This document shows positions 35,140-47,933 of a stretch of 64,000 nucleotides of DNA, piece after piece. The number at the start of each line of letters is the position of its first letter. Positions within the stretch are counted from its first letter, which is position 1. A program made the translations under genes and the position numbers. The notes beneath the pieces were generated by a model. That model was not told the DNA's origin, searched no databases, and was given only the letters and a program-made list of their open reading frames with translations. Origin of the DNA: Apostichopus japonicus (lineage: Eukaryota > Echinodermata > Holothuroidea > Aspidochirotida > Stichopodidae); contig NC_092564.1 of assembly GCF_037975245.1 (NCBI RefSeq), forward strand, positions 6,517,984 through 6,581,983, written 5' to 3'.

Positions 35140-36825
35140 TATTTTTTATATTATTATGCTTACTTTTATTAGTCTCACTATACTATTCGTGATTGTATTT
35201 GATTATGCCTTTTCGTGCCAAACTTTAGTCGGAAATTTTCGTTTTTTTTTTACTGAAATAACTAACAAACAATATCTCCACTTGCTAACATAAATTTTCT
35301 TTCCGATGTCAAAACGTTTTTCTCGAATTTTTTTTCTTCTCCAATACTAGTTTACTTCGTGAATATGTTGCCTTGGCGTGTCATGCTTTCATATCTTAGA
35401 GACATGTTTTGCTCCGAAAACGCCATTATCATCCTCATCATCAAGATGGACGGACCAAATTATCTCAGCCGATATGGTCAAGTCTCATCAAGTCAAGTTA
35501 TATTTGACACAAACAAGGAAAACTACTTCCTTTCCTATCGAGAAATCCATCGAAACCATCACTTCAACGAACCTAACGAGGCGCCAATTAGTCTCAGCAA
35601 TCATTCTAAGTGGCTGTTTTTTCTAATAGGTTTGGATTTATATTAAAGCAGCCGTTTGGATTGATTTTCGAAAAAGTTTCGGATGCTTTTTTTCCCTTCG
35701 AATCCCGAGCTCTCACGGATATTATATTGTTGAGGGGGGGGGGGGGGGGGGGTTATAGTTCATTGGCATTAAACAGTATTTTTTCTTCGCTTTTTTGTTT
35801 TCGTGGATTATGCCGGTAATTCGTTCGATGCGACTCGATACTTCAAATTCACATTACAGTCTTAATTTATTAGTAGTTCAAGAAATCAAGTTAAATGTGA
35901 AATAAATTATTAAAAAGTGAAAAAAACATGTTATCATTACTAATACTAATATGGAAATAAGTGTCTGGGCGTACGAATAGTTGAAAGCCTATTTTACAAT
36001 CTAATGTCTTGTTCATTAACATTCATTTAACGATAACATCTGAAAGGGTGCTTTAAGTTTGTCTAATTGCCATTTTTATGGACACTGTCTGAAAGTAAGT
36101 TGATTAAAACCACCGACAACAAAGCAAAAGGCTATTTTAAATGGTTTTTATGTTGTTGAGGTAATGCAGAAAATATTTAAACTTTGGAAAGAATTGGATA
36201 CTATCAAAAGGTCTCTGGACGATTTATTATTTTGAAACTGAAAGTACTCATTAGTTACAGTTCTCTCTAAATAATATTCATATTGGTGAAACAGTGACAC
36301 TAGATTCAACCTTCATAACATGTTCCAATCGTAACACAAATTAACAAAAATGTTTACCAAAGACATATCATTGCACTAACATTTGCTAGACCAATCCTGC
36401 GTAATAAATGTTAAACGCACTTATGTTTCTTCCAAAACACTTGCGCTACACATATGGTTTTCTTCAGACAATATATTTAATAATTTAATAAAAAATAATA
36501 ATAATCACAAAGGCAATCGAATATGGAAATGGTAGACAGTAATTAAACTCAGTCAGCCAAAACAATTAGAACTTATTGAAATTTAGCTCCCATGTGTGTG
36601 TGTGTTTGTGCATGTGCTTAGGAAGATATCTGAACTAGGGAACATCAGTGCATTAAATATATCACTTTATGAACATAAAATCATTTTTTTTACTTGAGAC
36701 CAGAGCATCAGTGTAAAAAAGTCAATGCTAATGTTAGTTCAGTTTAAATTTCAAAGTCAGCTTTGTTTAAGACCAAAAAAATAATTGTTAGGCATCAGTA
36801 ATTATCATTCAGTTTAGCAAACCAA

Positions 36826-37058
36826 CGAGAAGAAGGAGAAGGAGAAGGAGAAGAGAAGGAGAAGGAGAAGGAAAAGGGGAAGGAGAAGGAGAAGGAGAAG
36901 GAGAAGGAGAAGGAGAAGGAGAAGGAGAAGGGGAAGGAGAAGGAGAAGGAGAAGGAGAAGGAGAAGGAGAAGGAGAAGGAGAAGGAGAAGGAGAAGGAGA
37001 AGGAGAAGGAGAAGGAGAAGGAGAAGGAGAAGGAGAAGGAGAAGGAGAAGGAGAGGAG
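36826..37058. repeat. (GGAGAA)n hexanucleotide array, about 230 bp
   Basis: About 37 units, nearly perfect from 36888 on. The minus-strand open frame (Ser-Pro dipeptides, 36809-37102) is produced by the 6-bp period and is not a gene. It is a pure purine tract for most of its length. Confidence 0.97.
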
Positions 37059-37534
37059 ACGCAGTTATTTACGTTATTTGAAAGAGTTTTTTCGATAGGC
37101 ATGTATCAATATTTATTGGTAAGTATCATGCTGATGAACATATGGCAATGGAAAGATGTCATGCCTTTAGTCTTGAATTTATAACATAACGAAAGAAAGT
37201 AAACTAAATTAATTATTTTACACAGTATTAAGAATAGTAATATAACACACACACAAACACACAAAATGATGCTATCACTAGCATCTTGCAAAATCATGTA
37301 CTTCCCATCACTGTACATCCGCAACTCACAAGAGAACTTTGGGAATGCAAATAACCTAGGCAGAGGAGAACACAGCGTGTCCAATTAGATGATGTTTTCG
37401 CCCTCCATCCTCCTTCTCCCGGCCCTTTCCGGTCAATCATATTACCGTCCGTGCGACTAAAAATCACAGTAACTCATGTCCATGTCATCGAGGAGTTCTG
37501 ATAACTTATCATAGATATGATGATGGTACAGGGA

Positions 37535-37766
37535 TATGGAACGCGAAAAAGGCAAACTGATTTCGTTGTCTTAACTAATTTTTTGTTGTCTAAACTTAAG
37601 TTGTTGCTGTTATTTTACCATGCTGTTGCTCAAACTCACGTTGATGTCTAAAATTCCGTTGTCTAAACTTACGTCGTTGTCTAAACTTACGTTAAACCAT
37701 GGAGGTCTGTTTTTACCTCCATGGTTAAACTTAGCAACGAAATAAGTTTGCCCTTTTCGCGTTCCA
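37535..37766. mobile_element. Fold-back MITE with 32-bp inverted termini, internal hairpin and 8-bp direct repeats
   Basis: The 32-bp left arm (37537-37568) and right arm (37735-37766) are complementary with two mismatches; both start TGGAACGCGAAAA. TACAGGGA occurs immediately outside on each side (37527-37534 and 37767-37774), an 8-bp target-site duplication. Just inside the right arm is a perfect 16-bp hairpin, GTTAAACCATGGAGGT (37691-37706) with its complement at 37715-37730 across an 8-nt loop. Between the arms GTTGTCTAAACTTACG recurs as a short degenerate tandem repeat. There is no coding capacity. Confidence 0.88.
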
Positions 37767-39190
37767 TACAGGGAAGCCTCAAACTACACACTAAACGGTA
37801 GACTGGTCCTCAAAAATGAGAAAAGAGAATAACAAGTTAACATCAACTATCAAAAATATTTGTTTTAAGTTGCTACAAAGAAAGAAGTACTGTGTATGAA
37901 TTATTGTGTTTTAGGATAACTCTAAACTCGGATTAGGTGTTTACTATTGGGTAACAATGGTGACGTCATGATTTTGCGAATGCCAAATAGCGCGAAACTA
38001 TGTTTTCATCGTGTTGAAGAGGTTATTTCAAGAAGGTTGTTATGCCGGAGTTGTTTACCATTACACGAAGCCAAACTCCGACATGTTATCTTATATCAAA
38101 GTGGCGAATGTCACGTGCTAACATTCACAGGATTAAATTGTGAATTTTGGGGAGAAAGTTTACGACAGGACTGCTAAATACTCACAAACTGTCATCCTTT
38201 AAAATGACAGGTTTAATCTTATCATACAGGATGCATTCAAACAAAGTTGAAGTCCTTTCAGTGGAGTTTTTTAGATAATATAAACATGTTGAAATCAGGG
38301 ATAGAGTGTGTTTGAAAGGAAAGTCACTCCTTGAAAATAATGTTTACAGCCCGGAGTCACTCCGACGGTGATAAATCATCTGGCAACGTTTGAACTTGAT
38401 GAAGTCGTTTTCCTATGCAAAACTAAAAAAAAAAATAGAAGAAGAAGAAAGACATAGGACTTTATTCATTGCGTGTTGTTAATGTTTTGTTTTGTTATAT
38501 ATACAATTGGTGTGAAAATGGGAAATTTATCGAACACAAATAAGCAAGACGTAAGACAAGAAACTATTATTACATACGATTTTAAACCAAAGATAAACTG
38601 GTATCAAAACGTGTTTTGGTAAAATTTGGTCAAAATAATAAATAAAAGACGTTTCGTGCCCCGGTTAGGCATGATTTTAAAGAAACTGAATTTCAGAATT
38701 GTTAATTTTTAGTTAGTTAAGTCTATTTTTTCTTTTTTTTTCTTTCTTTCTTCATCTTTCGACCTTTTTTAAGCGACAATGTTTTTTTTGAAGAATTTAT
38801 TACTGGCGCTAAATATTAAATTTTACTTAGTAATGAAGAGAAAAGTGTAACAGACTGCCTTAGTTGATGAAATGGACAACTTTATGATGCAAAAGCCCAA
38901 GAAATTTGTTGAATTCCAGGGTTGTAATGGGGTATAACAACGTGACGCTTTAACGTCAATTAGAATTATAGCATTGTGTTTCCTGACGCTACATGGGGTT
39001 TGTCGATATATTTGTACCGGTTATTGAAATTTGCCATATTTTATTTCATAAGTGAACTTGAAATGTTGGGTTTTGCGTCATTTTTCACACTGTTAATTGT
39101 TCACACTATTGTTTTCAACTGGGATTGGATCGGTTATAACTTAACCTTAACGGAATCCAAAGCACACATACACCAATGAATTAGTGTAAT

Positions 39191-39213
39191 TGTAAGTGTA
39201 AGTGTAAGTGTAA
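39191..39213. repeat. (GTAAGT)n short repeat
   Basis: Four GTAAGT units in tandem, which incidentally resemble 5' splice-site consensus. Confidence 0.9.
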
Positions 39214-39860
39214 TAATATTGGAGATGTATTCCAGATTTGAAGTATCAAAATCGAAATGAAAATTTGCAGTAACAATTTGCTGTTTTTTTTTATTTTTTT
39301 TTATTTTTATCTATTACTAAAACCGACCTGTCTGCTTTAAGTTCAAGTTGGCGTCAACTTCAAATGTTGTTATCTCTAACACGGCACGCAAGGATTGTAT
39401 GCAAATTTCAAGAGGATACTGAGAATAGCACCCTGTTTCAGTAAAAAATATATTTTCATTTCAATGCACACGAGTTTTAACATTCTCGTAACCCCGTGTG
39501 TGTGTGTAAAGAAGTCATATAAGTGTTGTGACGGTTCACTGTGTTAAGACACCATTTTAACGGCGCTGTACTAAATGATGGCGCTAGTCAACATACCTAT
39601 TAAATATAAAATTATGTTTCAACTCACGGACCTGTCCAGTTGTGTAAAACAACACAATAAAATATACAGCCTATTATATCAAAGTGCGAAAATGTGAATT
39701 AGAAGGAAGGTGAATCACAACATATCCTATAAATTATGATTGAATTTGACCAAGGTTTTGGGGAATGATCATCGCTCGGGTTTAGTTAACTCCTAGTAGA
39801 AGAAGTTGCTTTGTTCTAAAGGGATGTTGTTTTTCTTTTTGTTCGGATGAATTCTGAAAT

Positions 39861-40148
39861 TTTCTTTTCTTTTCTTTTCTTTTCTTTTCTTTTCTTTTCT
39901 TTTCTTTTTTTTTCTTTTCTTTTCTTTTCTTTTCTTTTCTTTTCTTTTCTTTTCTTTTCTTTTCTTTTCTTTTCTTTTCTTTTCTTTTCTTTTCTTTTCT
40001 TTTCTTTTCTTTTCTTTTCTTTTCTTTTCTTTTCTTTTCTTTTCTTTTCTTTTCTTTTCTTTTCTTTTCTTTTCTTTTCTTTTCTTTTCTTTTCTTTTCT
40101 TTTCTTTTCTTTTCTTTTCTTTTCTTTTCTTTTCTTTTCTTTTCTTTT
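39861..40148. repeat. (TTTTC)n pentanucleotide array, 288 bp
   Basis: About 57 units with one expanded T-run at 39904-39913. Pure pyrimidine on the plus strand. The Phe-rich open frame (39847-40152) is a repeat artefact. Confidence 0.97.
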
Positions 40149-40999
40149 ATAAGAAGCCGGTTGTTTAACGTCAGTGTTTGCTACTCAATCTGCTGCTCAA
40201 TTGTTATTCAAATAACCAGGAAGTTTTTTGTTTGTTTGGTGTATTTCATTCGATAATTCCTCTCGGCGTCCAATGATAAAGTAATACAAACATTTTGTAT
40301 TGAATTTGCCAAACTCAGGTGGTATTATGCTTGGTGATTACCAAACTGAATAGATGCCTGAAAACATCATTTTTTTTTCTTATTACAAATCAAATAATGT
40401 ATGTGGAACAGTGGAATGAAAATAAAATAAAACAAACAACCAATTTGTCTAGCATTTTTCTTGATTGAGTATTACACTTACCGTAATAAACTTGCTATTC
40501 ATGAGCAACCACATGGTTTATAAACATAAATATCTTATAGTTAGATTGAGGAGTTAAGGCCCGATATTGTGTGAATTTTATAGCCCTGCATAGGTTGGTG
40601 TTTATTTCTTCATGATGATAAAAGCTGGTTTCGCCTTTTTTTCAGAGTCATATTCGAAAACTGCAAGTTAAGAGCCCAGATTCGTACCTCCAAAGAGAGA
40701 CCGACCCTGCCTCTATATATGTCGGAGAAGTTGACCAAATTTGTATTTTTTTCTGTGAAGCAAACCAGACTCTCAACTTAATCTTGAGTTTCTTAAATTC
40801 TGTTAATAACGATTACATAACTACTCAATAAAGAAGCGCTCTAAGGTGTTTGGGAAAACAAATAAGTTTGTCAAATAAGAACATTTTGTTTTTTAAGTTT
40901 GAACAAGTAAGTTCTCTTGCAAAGTCAGATAATCTTGTTGCGTTTTACTATCATAGCGGCACTATACGAACCCGATGTCCACATCATGTAATTATTTTA

Positions 41000-41490
41000 T
41001 ATTTTGGGAATCAAGTAACTACAATAGCGCATAGTTACGTACGTTACGAAAGTTAAATATACACCGAAGGAAATGGAACAATGACTTTGAAACAGTCAAA
41101 TCACTTATTAGCATTCACAACTTAATTTAAGAATTTGTTATGAAATATTAGGGCTTGGCTTTTATAGGTTCTCAATATCTGTCATGGAGGATTTCCACTT
41201 CTCTAGGCTACTTCTTCCCCCACCCCACCCTCCAAAAAAACAAAAAACAACTATGTTTTGTGAATCAAGCATATGCCATAGCGCATGGTTACGTACGTTG
41301 CGAAAGTTAAATATACACCGAGGAAAATGGCACAATGAAATTGAATCAGTCAAATCACATATTTTAGCATTCGCAACTTAATTTAAGAGTTTGTTATGAA
41401 ATAGTAGGGCTTGGCTTTTATAGGTTCACAATATCTGTCATGGATGATTCCCACTTCTCTAGGCCCCGGCCTCCCCAAACTATGTTTTGA
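41000..41490. repeat. Tandem duplication, about 255-bp period
   Basis: The segment 41010-41208 recurs at 41264-41464 with about 90% similarity. Both copies run through GAATCAAG, ATAGCGCATRGTTACGTACG, AGTTAAATATACACCG, GGGCTTGGCTTTTATAGGTT and CCACTTCTCTAGGC. A CTATGTTTTG motif starts the second unit (41251) and recurs after it (41480), suggesting part of a third unit. It is not protein-coding in any consistent frame. Confidence 0.85.
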
Positions 41491-42199
41491 CCGTGGCGAC
41501 CCATTTTTGGATTTTCTTCGGCTAGTCGCGATCAATAAATTTCTACCGATTAAAACCCATCCAGTGTACACTCCCCAATATGAATGATTAAACTGCAAAT
41601 TGACTGATTTCATTGTAAATTGATTGCACATTGATTGAAAGTTAGTAAACAACATTTCATACACATTTATCGATAATACAGGGACACAAATCATCACGTG
41701 ATGAGTATGATATTCACTTTTAAATTCCTGTGGAAACCAAGCTTATCGTTCACAGGTTGTTCCTGCACACTTTAACAACATGGCGGCTCAAATATTTAGG
41801 GCGCGATCCAAAATGGTTCCGATTTTGGGAAACGTGGCTGCTATATTTCACTTTTGTTTTATTCGTCGCATAAATTAAATTATTATAATCTATAATGCCA
41901 TCATTAAAATAGCCTGACAGTAACACATTTATGTTACAAACGAAACAAGTATCTTTTATGAGATACCACACGATACCATAAAAGCTCGAACCCTACGTAA
42001 ACTTAAGTTGCAAAGCATGAAAACGTCGAAAACAATTTCTTTTATCCTTCCATGGAAATAGCGCCACCATTTATGTAACGTTCTCAAATACTTTGGCTAT
42101 TTCTAATCGGATACAACGGTGTTAATTGTCTCTTAATTTTCAAAAGTATTTTCAATATTGTTCTCATAATTATGAGTGCAAATAGGTCAAGAACAATAG

Positions 42200-42290
42200 A
42201 GATGAGATGAGAAGGGATGGGATATACTGGGATGAGATGAAACGGGACGGGACGGGACGGAGAGGGGCGGGATGAGATGGTATGGGATGT
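42200..42290. repeat. GATGAGATG / GGGAC G-rich minisatellite
   Basis: Irregular GATGA, GGGAT and GGGAC pentamers, with CGGGACGGGACGGGAC at the centre. Confidence 0.85.
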
Positions 42291-42819
42291 TCCTATATGA
42301 TCAATCCAAACACATACATTGGTATGACTGGGACCCACTCCACCTGTCTACACCCTCACTAATGTTAGCAGTCATCGAAGTGTCTTTGAGAAAGGCTATG
42401 TTCATTAACATTTTAATACTTTGACCAGATAAATCCTGTTGTACTGACCATACAATTTCTTCAACCCCGTTTTACATCATTCGCCTTCTATAATGATCCC
42501 GTCTTCATCTATCCTTAAGTATTACTGGTTTCAGGGTTATATATATGTACGAACAGGGTCTGTTTCAGCTCACTAGTAGTCAGTATACGTTCACATCTAT
42601 ACCTCTGTTACATAACTCAAAATTTAAGTCTGATCCGGTCTGAAATTATTTCAACAAAGCGAGAATACCTTACTGAGGTATCATATTTCCTGGACTTCAG
42701 AGTTTCTCATCTTCCTCTTTAAGGTCTTACAGTCACAGCTTTGACCTTACGTTGTTCCATCGTTTCATTTCTAGTGTCAACCTATGTCACATATTTCTAT
42801 TTTAACATTTCACTATTTA

Positions 42820-43895
42820 AGGTTGTCCGATTCCTAACTAGGCCAATTGTTACATATCTCAGGCATTTCCCTCTTTTATTTGAACACCTTACTCTATGTG
42901 GATGTTCGATTCCCAGCTAGACTTCTTCTTACACATGTAGGGTTCTCCCTGCAAAACTTAACTTAGAACTGGATGAGGATAAGGTTCGATCCCGATTAAG
43001 GTTCATTCTTGTATATTTCATGGATAACACATACTTATATCTATATAATGATGATCGATTCCCCGAGTAAGGTTTCATTTCTAAATATAATCTGCGATTT
43101 TAATGTGTGTTATAAAAAAACACTGTATAAAGATGTTCGATTCCCGAGCTGTGAATTCTTCATACATATATCTTGGATTTCCCTGCATATATTATACATC
43201 ACTATATGCAAGAGTGATTGATCCCGTGCCTAGTTCGTTTCCACATATAATATCATGACTTTCCCTGCATGCTTATAATAGTATATAACTAGTATATAAA
43301 TATATATAGTTATATATTATAACTACATATATTATAACTATATATATTATAACTATATATATAACTATTATAACTATATATATTGTATATATTATAACTA
43401 TATATTATAACTATATATTATAACTATATATATATAACTATATATAACTATATAACTATAGAAATAGTATATATAACTATTACAATAGTATATAACTAGT
43501 ATATAACTATATGATGATGTTTGATTCCGTGCTAAGTTAATATTTAGTATCAGGAATTTCTCAGCATATATTACCATGGTACTATATATAACTATCTTTT
43601 TCGAAATAGGTTCATTTTGACATATTTCAGGGACCAAAAAATATACCTTGCATTATCCATGTTGCCGATTTAAATGTGCAACATTGAAAATAAAACTACA
43701 TTTGTTTGGCAACTGATCAATTAAATTTACAATGTGAATCAAAAAAACTATTGTCTATGGAAAGTTTAACATTAAATAATATTTCATATTAGAACGGTTC
43801 CCCTTCTGATCGACTCCTCTGTCCCTTATTCGTTATGTGGCTGGGAGGGGGGGGGGTGGATGGGAAGTGTTCGATTCTTCATACAGAATATATTC
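42820..43895. repeat. Interrupted 80-bp tandem array carrying a TTCGATTCC motif
   Basis: Degenerate units begin at a GATGTTCGATTCCCGAGCTA-like motif near 42826, 42905, 42985, 43055, 43136 and 43216 (spacings 70-81), then 43520 and 43868 after TA-rich expansions. Each continues with a TTCTTACATATAT-like stretch and TTTCCCTGCATATA. Weaker similarity may extend left to about 42490. The array is interrupted by the TATAACTA block at 43274-43515. Confidence 0.7.
43274..43515. repeat. TATAACTA-rich low-complexity block
   Basis: Irregular repeats of ATATATTATAACTAT and TATAACTATATA, apparently expanded from the TA-rich end of one 80-bp array unit. Confidence 0.9.
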
Positions 43896-44923
43896 GCGAA
43901 ACGATATCTATTTATACTTGCTGTCACCACAGTAAAAAAATATATATTATTTTGTAATTTAGGTATTCATTCATTATTTTTTAATCCATCTGCAATTTTG
44001 AAATGGTTCAGGTAAATTGAATTAAATAGATTTTCTAAGACTGTCGTACTGTTGTCAATGTCTTCTGTTTTGTCCATTTATTCATTATGTTTTGTTATTT
44101 TTTTCTGTTATTCTTGTACTGTTGCTGAGGGTGATTTCAGTATTTTTCCATTTTTCTTTGTTACTTTTGGCTCACCATGTCACCACAGAAACGCACTGGA
44201 CTAAATTTACCAACCAAACTGTATATATCCTTCCATCACCCCCCCCCCCCTCCCCCTCTATCTCTATCTCTGTCCTTATCAAGACATCTTGTTCAGTTTT
44301 ATTGCAAGTCAAATGAAGGACGTCAGCCAACACACCTGCCTCGTTTGTAACGTAACTCTCAAATTAATAAACAAACCAGTCATAAATAGAAGTATTTAAT
44401 CAAAGAATTTTGCAGACTGTCTCATGGTGCTACTCAAAAGGTAAACATCCTTCTCAAAACCCTCATAAGAGGTTTCTTCAAATTTACACAACGCTAGAAA
44501 CATATAACCGGTCTGCTTGACAACCTTGACAAGAAACCAGTCAGAAGAGAGAGAGAGAGAGAGTTGGAGGGAGAGAAAGAAAAAAAAAGAAGATATTTAT
44601 AAAATATAAATTGAGACTGAGAGTATAATTTACATTTCTTGTTTTATATTCCAGTCTTGCAGAACGGGTGCAATAACATGAGTACAAGTACACACTTAAG
44701 ATTCCTATTGATATCGTGAGAGTACGATAATGAGTATGCGGCTGTAAGTACGCCGAGTACTTAAACTTGTATCTATATATTTGCAATGACGAATATGATA
44801 ACCAACTTACTACAAGTCGGTGCATATCATACTATATAGAGAGAGTAACGCTGATGTGGCTAAATGCGGGTTACAACTTACAAGTATTCGGCTATATACA
44901 ACGCCCGTTTGATCTACACTCTG

Positions 44924-45309
44924 CAGGGGTGGGCAACCTTTTTGAATGAATGGGCCAGATATAAGGAGTGAAAAAAATGACTGGGCCGCACCTAACCAAC
45001 GACCTGCTGTTGATTTCAAACCTTTGATTCCGAGGACTTTCAAGCAATAGGTGTGTGTACTTAATCTATATTCACAAAAAAAAAAACACATAATGTCAAT
45101 ACAGTACAGTTGATAATTAATGGGGATAATAGGCCTACCTGACAGCATCATTAGTGCCGATAAATTCTAAGCAGCTAGCTCGTTTTTTTTTTTTTGTGAT
45201 GATGTAACATAGATTGATTTTTTTCTTTTTCTTGAGACATCTGACGGGTCGCAAAAAAATTCTTGGCGGGCCCGCAGGTGGCCCGCAGGTCGTAGGTTGC
45301 CCACCCCAG
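44924..45309. mobile_element. Non-autonomous hAT (Charlie-like) element
   Basis: The termini are CAGGGGTGGGCAACC and GGTTGCCCACCCCAG, inverted repeats with one mismatch. The GGGCCGCAC and GGCCCGCAGGTGGCCCGCAG subterminal blocks are characteristic of Charlie-type hAT elements. It is 386 bp with no transposase. The flanking 8-mers share only CTCT, so the target duplication has decayed. It contains a short A-run and a T-run. Confidence 0.85.
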
Positions 45310-45459
45310 CTCTAATGGGATTCACTAATAGGCTATTCGGGGGATCGGACTCAACGGAAATTGATCCCGCTCTATTTCACTGGATCCGAATCTGATCTAC
45401 ATCGAACCGACTCATCCTTCTCAGTGATAACGTACAATTAATAGCATACATTATTATAG

Positions 45460-45461
<2 letters not shown>

Positions 45462-45531
<70 letters not shown>

Positions 45532-45540
45532 ATTTATATT

Positions 45541-45571
<31 letters not shown>

Positions 45572-45582
45572 TTATATATATA

Positions 45583-45662
<80 letters not shown>
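45462..45662. repeat. (TA)n microsatellite, about 200 bp
   Basis: Long TA array with several TATTTATA interruptions in its first half; the last 75 bp are uninterrupted. Confidence 0.97.
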
Positions 45663-45665
<3 letters not shown>

Positions 45666-46371
45666 ATGTCACGGTTGATCACGGGATCACTTTGATTTGC
45701 TGAGGGCGTTACACTACACACTAGAGTTTGCTGTTACGTTTTCTAATCTGGTCTCTATACCCTGATTAAATTCCAGACGAAAACTCCGTTTTACATAAGA
45801 TAATGTATTCGGAGCATAGTGTTGAATTCAGGGCATGGATCAAGTGTATAAACAACACTCTGTAGATGTGTCTTTGTATACCAAGTATACCAAGGGACAA
45901 CCAGGTACAATAAAAGAGATAAAAAGGATGGTAACGAATTGTAATTAAACGAACAGCTGTCTAAATAATGTAGCAGAAAAGAAATGTTTGTCTGAAGGGA
46001 CGGTGAATGTTAACTTTGAATATTGTTATGAAGATCTTGTTAGACCGACAAAGCATGTTATTTATGATAGGAGGGCCGTGCATGCCTCTGATTCTCTTTT
46101 TTTTGGGATGGTGCCCCATAGTTTGCGGATTGTTCTTTTTTTGAATACAAAATACATACTCACATTTTCCTTTCAAGCTGCATTCTTATAGTTGTGTTGT
46201 AACTTTGTATCATTTTAACGAAGTTTCAAGTATTGTCATTTACTGTAATGACATTATGACGCTACCTTGGTAAAGAAAAGAGTTATATATACTGCCTGGT
46301 AAAGATATCGTTACCCTATACTAAGAAAACAAACAAGAACCCGAAGTTATAAACTCAGCAATCCACTTCTC

Positions 46372-46995
46372 CATCTGCCATCAGAGACCCAATCCCACTC
46401 ACCTCCCATTAGCTCGTCGTCCTTCTGCATCTCTCACCCAAGACCAGCTCATCCTCCTACATCTCCAATCAGATACCCAGTCCTCCTTAACCTCCATATC
46501 AGAGACAAACTCTATCCCGTCAACCTACCATGAGAGACCCACCTACTTCTTCGTTTCCTTTCAGAGATCCACGCATCCTCCATCTCCCATCAAAGACCCA
46601 CTCATTCTACGTCTCATATCAGAGATCTACTCACACTGCACCGCCCATTAGAGATCCACTCGTACTGTACGGCCATCAGAGATCCGCTCATACTGCTTCG
46701 CCCATCAGAGACCCACTCATACTGAATCGCCCATCAGAGATCCACTTCACCTCCATCACCCATCAGAGATCCACTCATACTGCCATCTCCCATTAGAGAT
46801 CCACTCATACTGAATCTTCCTTAAATGATTCACTTCACTACCATCTCCCATCAGATATCCACTCATACTGAATCTCCTATCAGAGACCCACTTCATCTCC
46901 ATCTCCCATCAGAGATCCACTTCACCTCTATCGCCCATCAGAGATCCACTCATACTGCACCGCCAATCAGACATCTACTTCACCTCGAACTCATA
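46372..46995. repeat. Degenerate 30-bp minisatellite, about 20 units
   Basis: The unit is roughly CCCATCAGAGATCCACTCAT followed by ACTGAATCG or TCACCTCCATCT. Units are most uniform between 46610 and 46960 and decay toward the left edge. The open frames across it (peptides rich in RDP and RSTHTA) follow from the repeat having no stops in one frame; I do not consider them genes. Confidence 0.9.
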
Positions 46996-47548
46996 TCGGA
47001 GAACTCTATTGCGGAGAGATAAATGTTTCATAAATGTAAACATTCAACAGTTAAATGTGTCAGTTAAATATCAGATTTTCAACACCAAATAGAGAACGGT
47101 ACATTTACACATCAACATACCAATCAGTCATTTTAATATGACAAATTCAAAAATGAGAATGTCAAAACACTGTACGAGCTTTACAGGCCAAAACATCACA
47201 TTTTAACACATGTCGTCGACATTGCACATTTTCTCCAATATTGATTATAAACATACGCGCGTTTTTGGACACATTGGCCCAAGTTTCGAACATATATATA
47301 CACTACATGGATGAGCCGTATGTTACATTAATGAGGAGATATAACAACATGTCCAAGATCATGTAAGCTGTTCTGATCATTTGTAGAATGTCGAGCTTTG
47401 TAGAACGCCGAGGCTTCCGGCAATGGTATACCTATAATATAAACTGTACATGACTAGTAGGATTTGTACGCTCTCCATAGCGAACATTGCAGCGTGCTGA
47501 TAGGGCGACAGTGAACGGAATGTTGCATTATGCTTGCGTGATCCCACC

Positions 47549-47933
47549 CAGTGGCGGAGCGTCCATACAGCCAGGGGGTGGATGCCCCCCCCCCCTGACG
47601 GACTTAAATGGACTGCTGGCGCCCTTTTCAGCTCTTTACCACTTTTTACTTATTCGCGATTATTGACTTTCATATTGCGCTCTCATCTACCTATTGACAT
47701 TTGTCACATTTTGTTGGTGTAATTTGGCGATGACACCTATTTATTCTTCGTTTATCTGCAAATTAGCCAGGTCCGGAAAGGGTCATTTCCGGCGATCTAG
47801 GGAGTATCTTTACTCAAAAAAATTTCTGTACGCTACGCGCCAACCTATGGTGGCGCTCCGCTTAGATAGTGTCGAAAGCGCCCCTACAGACCATTCTCGT
47901 CCCTCCTGACCAATACCCCTAGCTCCGCCACTG
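47549..47933 (+). mobile_element. MITE, CAGTGGCGGAGC family (copy A)
   Basis: The 385-bp element is bounded by CAGTGGCGGAGC (47549-47560) and GCTCCGCCACTG (47922-47933). It aligns end to end, inverted, with copy B at 58073-58449. Shared internal landmarks are TGCTGGCGCC, ACATTTTGTTGGTGTAA, the GGTTGGCGC core and GCCCCTACAGACCATTCTCG. Flanking 8-mers (TCCCACCC / CCCGCACC) do not form a clear duplication, so this copy is probably older or its flanks have drifted. The 71-codon open frame inside is not a recognisable transposase. Confidence 0.88.

Larger units (their letters stand above)
30661..37526. other. Intergenic, no gene recognised
   Basis: It contains the microsatellites at 33303, 33920, 35059 and 36826 and G/C runs at 30861-30874, 34519-34531 and 35736-35752. 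A block at 32660-32990 is of mixed composition, repeat-free and carries several Hox/Cdx-like TTTAT motifs. Confidence 0.6.
37775..42199. other. Intergenic, no gene recognised
   Basis: It holds the TTTTC array and the 255-bp tandem duplication. A 76-codon frame at 37947-38177 is of mixed composition but has no known motif. Confidence 0.6.

Noticed and set aside
36809-37102. 97-codon minus-strand Ser-Pro repeat protein
   Set aside because: Entirely produced by the GGAGAA array; no unique sequence around it and no start context.
39847-40152. 101-codon plus-strand frame rich in Phe-Leu-Ser
   Set aside because: Entirely produced by the TTTTC pentanucleotide array.
42820-43895. CRISPR-like spaced repeats
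   Set aside because: Units are degenerate, whole units repeat rather than short repeats with unique spacers, and the DNA is animal.
46530-47022. Two open frames with RDP/RSTHTA repeats
   Set aside because: They follow the 30-bp minisatellite, break between units and have no recognisable domain.
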